Of a stretch of DNA of 64,000 nucleotides, positions 60,122-64,000 are shown piece after piece. Each line of letters opens with the position of its first letter. Position 1 is the stretch's first letter. Origin of the DNA: Phellopilus nigrolimitatus (taxonomy: Eukaryota > Basidiomycota > Agaricomycetes > Hymenochaetales > Hymenochaetaceae); NCBI GenBank assembly GCA_021029095.1, contig JAJOHG010000033.1:1-64000 (forward strand), given 5' to 3'. Both the position numbers and the translations under genes were made by a program. Under the pieces are notes generated by a model. That model was not told the DNA's origin. It saw nothing but the letters and a program-made list of their open reading frames with translations, and did no database searches.

Positions 60122-61556
60122 GATTGACGTAGCACCTGTCATGCTCTTCTTTGAATCTTAACCTTATTGCATTTTCGGATTTTCTTATTATTGATTCATG
60201 TTTCTTTGGCACAATTATATCCGTACATTTCTCCCCTGCATCATTGAGCAGTCTGTAACTTAGTGTTAGGCTTTTACGACTTTTACGATTGACATGAGAA
60301 GTACAAGCTTACAAGAAGAGGCAGTAGTGCTTCGCATGTTGCTATGTCCATCTAGAAGCCGATCGGATTATTTGATTTAATTTTGCTTTGTTTTGAAAGC
60401 TGAAATGAGTTAGCACTCATCTAATATTGTCTGCGCAAGACCTGAAGAGCTTAACATCGTCGTGTGGATACCTAGTACACCTCATCTGGCGATTAATATT
60501 CTCGAGCATTCGCTTATATCGAAGGTAAACATCCACGAGGAAAAGTTCGACGCGTTTTGCCGTCGTGTTGAAACTCAATCGAGCGTATTTAATCTCCGAC
60601 AAACGCGTCTGGACGCGTCATTGTCACGTGATGTCTCTCTGCATTTCTGCACGCCAACTACGCTTCTGGAGTTCGACTGAGGCATTTGGAAGTCAATTAA
60701 AAATACTGCAGATGCCAGACCTGAAACACGGGGAAGCCGTTCTAATTTCAAAGATCGTCGGCCGTATGGTCTCAACGATCTTAACTGTAAGCCTTTTTTT
60801 TTCAGGAGAATCAAATCATTTGTAGCACTGAGCTGGCTTTTTAAAAGGAGCTAGATGCTACATGTATTTCTTGACGGCCTGCATTAGTTATAATTACATG
60901 CAACGTGTCCGGAGAAGCTACTCTTTAGATGTTTATGCCACCTTAGACTTATGTAAAAATAGGCCATCAAAAAAAAGGCAGCCCGAAATACACCTTCTTT
61001 TCCTCTTCTACTCAAAACTACTCAAAACATCTGACCAGATGCCTTACTTTGCTAATGATGGATCCTAGGACTAAGAGAAGATCGCAAGCAAATTGAGTGC
61101 GACACCGCTCGACCAAATTGGCCGGACTCATGCCGAGTACTGTGAGGCCGTTCTTGTCTGCAACGGTGATGGCGAGACGCGAACTGAGCTGCGAAGATGC
61201 GATGATGGTACGTTCTTGAAGGCGAACCGCCGTTTTCGTGAATGTATTTAAAGACTACTTCCATTTGACAGACGATGAAAAACTGGCTGCTCTTGTAGAG
61301 CAACGGTAACCGAAGCGAAATTAGAAGGGTTCCAAAGTACCCCACATGTCCACTTGCAAAATGATGCCTGCTCGTCATTCGTTAGCGCTTATATCGATTT
61401 GTTCAAAAAGGCGGTCAGCCGCAGTACGGATGCCGAGATTCGCATTCAGCCCATCCCCTTTTCTGCCGTCCGCCCTGCCAGTGGGCCATATAAGACCAAT
61501 GTGGCAAAACTCCTAACCTCGCCAGCCCCTCGAAACCTCGTCGTTTTCGCTTCACC
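60122..61556. other. Intergenic region with possible gene remnants
   Basis: About 1.4 kb without a convincing gene. Short stretches look faintly coding, for example 60720-60790 (EAVLISKIVGRMVSTIL) and 61085-61215 (LSATPLDQIGRTHAEYCEAVL), but I could not join them in one frame or name them. It also holds the promoter of GH5 copy 2. Confidence 0.35.
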
Positions 61557-63014
<1,458 letters not shown>

Positions 63015-63474
63015 TCTCAAGACTTTTTCTTTTCTTTTTGCAGACTGAAGATTTCATCACGACTTTCAAGCATTTTCACGACTACACACACGCCTTCTTT
63101 AAGTTACCCAATAAATTAACGAACAGATCACATTCTGTCTTATACGCATTTTCATTGGCATTTCGAGACTTCTCTGCACCTTTTAATACTTCTTCTTTGG
63201 ATCGTCTGTTTTCCCTGCAATAAATCATGCTTTCTTACGCACTGCCTGGGTCTTTCGCATTTTATCGAGATCAAAAGCTGCTCCGAGTCTACCTCCTCGC
63301 CATCCGCGTGGCGCGGCAACTTTTCCGGACTAGACCTGATCGGGGAAAATGCAAAGCAAGCTGCTGAACTAAGGCCAGTATGAATTCAAGTGCTGTAGCC
63401 CAAAAAATCCGATAAAATCCAGATGAAATAATAGGACAACAGTGGCTTGCATATAAACACGACTGCTAGCGCTT
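63015..63474. other. Intergenic region between convergent genes
   Basis: About 460 nt holding the 3' flanks of GH5 copy 2 and of the partial gene at the edge. Nothing else was seen. Confidence 0.45.
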
Positions 63475-64000
63475 TCAGAAATCACCCCAGTTGCGGCGGA
63501 ACTTGTACTAGAAGTACTGTTAGATTACCTCTCAGCAACACAAATGCAGATAACATGTCTTCACCTTGTAAGGAACGTTTTTCCTATAGGTCATAGATAG
63601 CTTTAATCAGACCTGGTATTGAAAAGGTGGTCTGAACATACCTCATTCTCTCGCCCGGTGTCTTCGGGACTTTGTAACCTTTGTCACCCACACCCCACTC
63701 ACCGTGCTCCTCACCGTCCTTCTGTGCATTCTCGAACCTAACCTCAGGATCAAGCTTCTCTGGAGATGGCTGGCGTGTGATCTTCGGGCGTGCAGACGAA
63801 ATTTCCGGAGTTGCTACTTTTTCTTCGACATGATGTTCGTCGGCAGGGGGCGAGGGCGCCTCGACGTGGTCGTGTGCCGCGATCGCCTCCTCTACGGAGA
63901 TGCCCTGGAACTCGGCCTCCTTAATTACTTCCTGCCGCTCGATGTCCTCGTGTGCCGCGAAGTGTTCGATATCCTCGGGGTGGTTGTACGACTCGTCTGT
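63475..64000 (-). CDS. Partial unknown protein, C-terminal end only
   Basis: Minus strand, running off the window. Exons at 64000-63642, 63583-63565 and 63507-63475 join in phase. The visible part is rich in Glu, His and Pro (DESYNHPEDIEHFAAHEDIE, EFQGISVEEAIAAHDHVEAP), then EKLDPEVRFENAQKDGEEHG, GDKGYKVPKTPGERM, and the short basic end KNVPYKYKFRRNWGDF. I do not recognise the family. The tiny 19-nt middle exon and the 33-nt last exon are easily missed by gene finders. The 5' part lies outside the window, so length and function cannot be judged. Confidence 0.6.

Noticed and set aside
60404..61310. Scattered short coding-like stretches upstream of GH5 copy 2 taken as a gene.
   Set aside because: They cannot be joined in a consistent frame and contain no recognisable motif, so they are noted only as possible remnants.

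Overview
This window looks like nuclear DNA of a filamentous basidiomycete, most likely an Agaricomycete. Genes are dense and mostly broken by introns of about 45 to 95 nt with GT...AG ends. The recognisable proteins are fungal: a LaeA-type methyltransferase, GH5 exo-beta-1,3-glucanases, a fungal TAF2 and DOP1. No rRNA, tRNA, CRISPR array or intact transposon was seen. I read 22 protein genes, most of them only after joining exons by eye.

Layout. 0.4-3.3 kb: GRAM/VASt sterol-transfer protein (+). 4.9-6.2 kb: IST1, ESCRT-III regulator (+). 7.9-9.6 kb: LaeA-like methyltransferase (+). 11.1-17.4 kb: TAF2 with three C-terminal bromodomains (-). 18.4-19.4 kb: riboflavin synthase (+). 20.3-24.0 kb: Ser-rich unknown (+). 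24.6-26.3 kb: Sec14/CRAL-TRIO (+). 27.2-28.9 kb: polyprenyl diphosphate synthase, COQ1 type (+). 29.4-30.0 kb: LAMTOR2/roadblock (-). 31.3-34.3 kb: SH3-RasGEF (+). 34.8-35.8 kb: Rab5 (-). 36.2-39.3 kb: two-RRM RGG protein (+). 40.0-41.4 kb: GT17 glycosyltransferase (+). 41.9-43.6 kb: unknown acidic, GR-rich protein (-). 43.9-44.1 kb: possible mini-gene (-). 45.1-46.0 kb: mitochondrial uL10 (-). 46.3-48.1 kb: AAA+ ATPase (+). 49.1-50.6 kb: GH5 exo-glucanase copy 1 (-). 51.1-52.3 kb: Ser/Thr-rich single-pass surface protein (+). 52.5-52.9 kb: small two-TM protein (-). 53.0-60.1 kb: DOP1 (+). 61.6-63.0 kb: GH5 exo-glucanase copy 2 (+). 63.5 kb to the edge: partial unknown gene (-).

Functional themes. 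An unusual share of the genes serves the endosome, lysosome and Golgi or lipid transfer and TOR/Ras signalling: VASt/GRAM, IST1, Sec14, LAMTOR2, RasGEF, Rab5, DOP1. A second, smaller theme is the cell wall: two inverted GH5 glucanases, and a mucin-like surface protein divergent from one of them. These proteins are not known to form one pathway, so the grouping may be chance.

Most notable. (1) TAF2 is fused to three bromodomains. (2) Six conserved or internally consistent genes each need one or two single-base corrections, mostly in short runs, to stay in frame. This points to indel errors in the assembly, or less likely to decay, and affects any automatic annotation. (3) There are three GC-AG introns, two of them in one gene. 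(4) IST1 needs an 11-nt micro-exon. (5) Two GH5_9-like paralogues lie in inverted orientation about 11 kb apart.
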